DNA of 64,000 nt from Tanytarsus gracilentus. Its lineage: Eukaryota; Arthropoda; Insecta; Diptera; Chironomidae. The notes beneath the pieces are model-generated. The model worked only from the letters and a program-made list of their open reading frames with translations, had not been told where the DNA came from and ran no database searches. A program made the translations under genes and the position numbers. Positions 62,301 through 64,000 of the stretch are shown in pieces. Numbering within the stretch: the first letter of the stretch is position 1; each line of letters begins with the position of its first letter. The stretch is from positions 744,001 to 808,000 of the forward strand of contig JAXRKN010000036.1 of the NCBI GenBank assembly GCA_038502055.1, read 5' to 3'.

Positions 62301-63802
62301 CACCGTTTTATATAAATAATTTTTACACCATGGAAATTTCACCTCCAAATGGAAAAGATAAACTTTTTCTCGCTCGTTTCGAGGTTTTATCTCAAGTAAT
62401 TAATCTATTTATTTACCATTCTCACCCCACGTGGAGATTTCTTTTTGTTGCATTTTCTCTCTTCGATAATAATCGAGATCATAAAGTGTGTGTGTGAAAA
62501 AAGATAAAAGGATGCTTTGTGCTTTCTCCCTCGTGAAGTAACATTTTTGACTGTTTACTTTTCATACGAATATGTTTTTAGTTTTTAGGGTATGTAAATT
62601 ATTTTCACATCACCTGTTATAGCATGAAATATTCATGAGGGAACTATTTTTGTATGTTAAGCATAAAATATCAAAAGTGAACTGAGACAAAAATTTGAGA
62701 TGGAAAATTTTAAGGTGAAATATTAAAACGTGATCTGCTAATTGTTTCAAACTTAGAAACTTGATGAATTATTTGGAAGGCGGCTAAAACTCCTACGCTG
62801 CATTAAAATCACGAACTTATCAGAAATAAAATATTTTTACCACAAATATTTTTGAGAATAAAATTCTTCTGAATAATTTTGCGAGTTAATATAAATTGCT
62901 TAATCAAATAAAGAAATCTAATTTTAAAATACCGCGAAATAATTATTTTCTTAATTGATTATTTTTAAAACATTCCAAAACTGATGAAATAAATTAAAAT
63001 TATAACTTTAAGCACAAAGCTTTTAACGGAAATTTATCCTGAACTAAAAAGCTCAAAGCTTAATTTGAATTTTTCCAACGGTAAACTGAAAAATTTATCT
63101 AAACTCTCAAAAAATTTAAGAAAAATTCAATTGTTGTCAATATTTCTTTTACCGAACATTTCTGCATCATTTTAAAATTTAAAGTACTCATTCTTGAGCA
63201 CCCTTTCAGTCATTGATGTCCTCTCTTTTTTATCTGCGTTCTCTTTCCGCATCACAATTTTTTCGTCTTTCGAGTGATGTAGATCGTAAATTTTAAAGTT
63301 GCACGTTTTTTACAGTGAAAATTTCATAATTAATTGATTTTTATTAAAATTTTTAAAGGTGAGTTTAAAAGTAAGCCAAAGCGAGTCTTTAAATGAAATT
63401 TTAGTCGAACATGAGAAAATTTAAAGCAATTTTTTGAACAAATTTCTTCTTCTTAAATTCGCGCCAATTTTTAAAGTTGAATTTTGAGAATTTTAGAGAC
63501 AGAAAATTTAAAGAACTTTTAAATTAATTAAATATAAAAATTGTAATGCTTTTCGAAATTTCTATTTAGAAGTTTTTGCTGTTAAAATTGATCGAGAAAA
63601 TTTTTAAATTAGAAAAATCACGTGTTCAAGAAAAATTTTCTTCTTCGTTGAATTTTATATAAAAATTCGAATAAATTAAGAGCATGACATAGAGAAATAA
63701 TTAGATATTAAAAGTTCTAAACATAAAATTAATTCATGCGTAAAATTTAATTATTTCTTATTTTTCACAAATCAAAAAACTAAAGAAGAAGAAGAATCCA
63801 AA
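59398..63802. other. 4.4 kb AT-rich stretch between the ZAD gene and the PIWI-clade gene
   Basis: No gene chain is visible. One minus-strand ORF at 61111-61308 has a protein-like second half but no context. Possible leader sequences of the PIWI-clade gene lie in the last 500 bp. No transposon ends or tandem arrays were seen. Confidence 0.4.
63359..63785 (+). other. Possible 5' leader intron of the PIWI-clade gene
   Basis: A good donor (TTAAAG, then GTGAGTTT) at 63359 and an acceptor-like CTAAAG at 63785, just 17 nt before the start codon, would make a 427 bp intron in the leader. This rests on splice-site appearance alone. Confidence 0.3.
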
Positions 63803-64000
63803 ATGTCGGAAGTCGCTGCTAGAAAATCGGATCCTCGTGGTGGAAAAGCAGGCGGGGAAAACTCAGAAACTGTCATAACAAGACCAATACACATTCAATC
63901 GAAAGTTGGAACGTCTGGAACGCAAGTTAGACTCAAAGCTAACGTCTTTAAGATCGATGAAAAGCCAAATTTTGAATTTAATCAATATCGCTTGGACTTT
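63803..64000 (+). CDS. PIWI-clade Argonaute, N-terminal 66 residues, runs off right edge
   Basis: ATG at 63803 (context CCAAAATGTCGG) opens a frame that stays open to the window end. It reads MSEVAARKSDPRGGKAGGEN, a basic, Gly-rich flexible start, and then a conserved Argonaute N-domain block with VGTSGTQVRLKANVFKI and NQYRLDF. The pattern GTxG...L.AN.F.I followed by an aromatic-rich ..YQYRVDF-type strand is typical of the PIWI subfamily, which uses piRNAs to silence transposons in the germ line. One Arg-Gly pair near the start is the sort of site used for arginine methylation and Tudor binding. With only 66 residues, Piwi, Aubergine and Ago3 types cannot be told apart with certainty; Piwi/Aub type is favoured. 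Confidence 0.8.
   Translation, partial: MSEVAARKSDPRGGKAGGENSETVITRPIHIQSKVGTSGTQVRLKANVFKIDEKPNFEFNQYRLDF

Overview
The window reads as a piece of an AT-rich insect nuclear chromosome, most likely a lower (nematoceran) dipteran. It has split genes with GT-AG introns from about 55 bp to 7.5 kb, and no operons or prokaryotic signals. It also has insect-typical families: obstructor/CPAP3 cuticle proteins, a MADF-BESS factor, a ZAD protein and a PIWI-clade Argonaute. I cannot name the species. All exon models below were joined by hand from splice signals and reading-frame phase.

Left part (1-16 kb): a minus-strand gene for a Gln/Asn/Ser-rich protein runs off the left edge. It has a 25-codon first coding exon at 7.8 kb and a 4.7 kb intron. 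A later intron holds a 1,464 bp fold-back transposon (704-2167) with a perfect 9 bp target-site duplication. From 7.8 to 15.9 kb I see no gene.

Gene-dense part (15.9-34.3 kb): two small unrecognised minus-strand ORFs flank a duplicated 173 bp satellite unit. Next come CIAPIN1 (cytosolic Fe-S assembly), a convergent single-exon 1,237-aa protein with coiled-coil and acidic regions (perhaps ICE1-like), COX10 (heme A synthesis) divergent from AHCY (S-adenosylhomocysteine hydrolase), a MADF-BESS regulator, and two tandem CPAP3/obstructor chitin-binding genes, the second being obst-A.

Repeat-rich spacer (34.3-37.6 kb): a Helentron/DINE-like non-autonomous element with internal 120 bp minisatellites, followed by a 175 bp satellite array of the same family as the one at 16.4 kb but in opposite orientation.

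Right part (37.6-64 kb): a complete eight-exon SMG1 kinase gene (nonsense-mediated decay) spans 19.5 kb. Its 7.6 kb intron 5 contains a complete antisense orphan class A GPCR gene, and its intron 6 contains a second copy of the Helentron-like element, ending 44 bp before the splice acceptor. A short ZAD-only gene and a 4.4 kb gene-free stretch follow. The first 66 codons of a PIWI-clade Argonaute reach the right edge.

Most of the genes are independent housekeeping or structural genes. I found no clearly undescribed multi-gene system. The most unusual signals are the fold-back element and its internal word structure, the dispersed 175 bp satellite, the paired-cysteine loss in the first CPAP3 protein, and the nested orphan GPCR.
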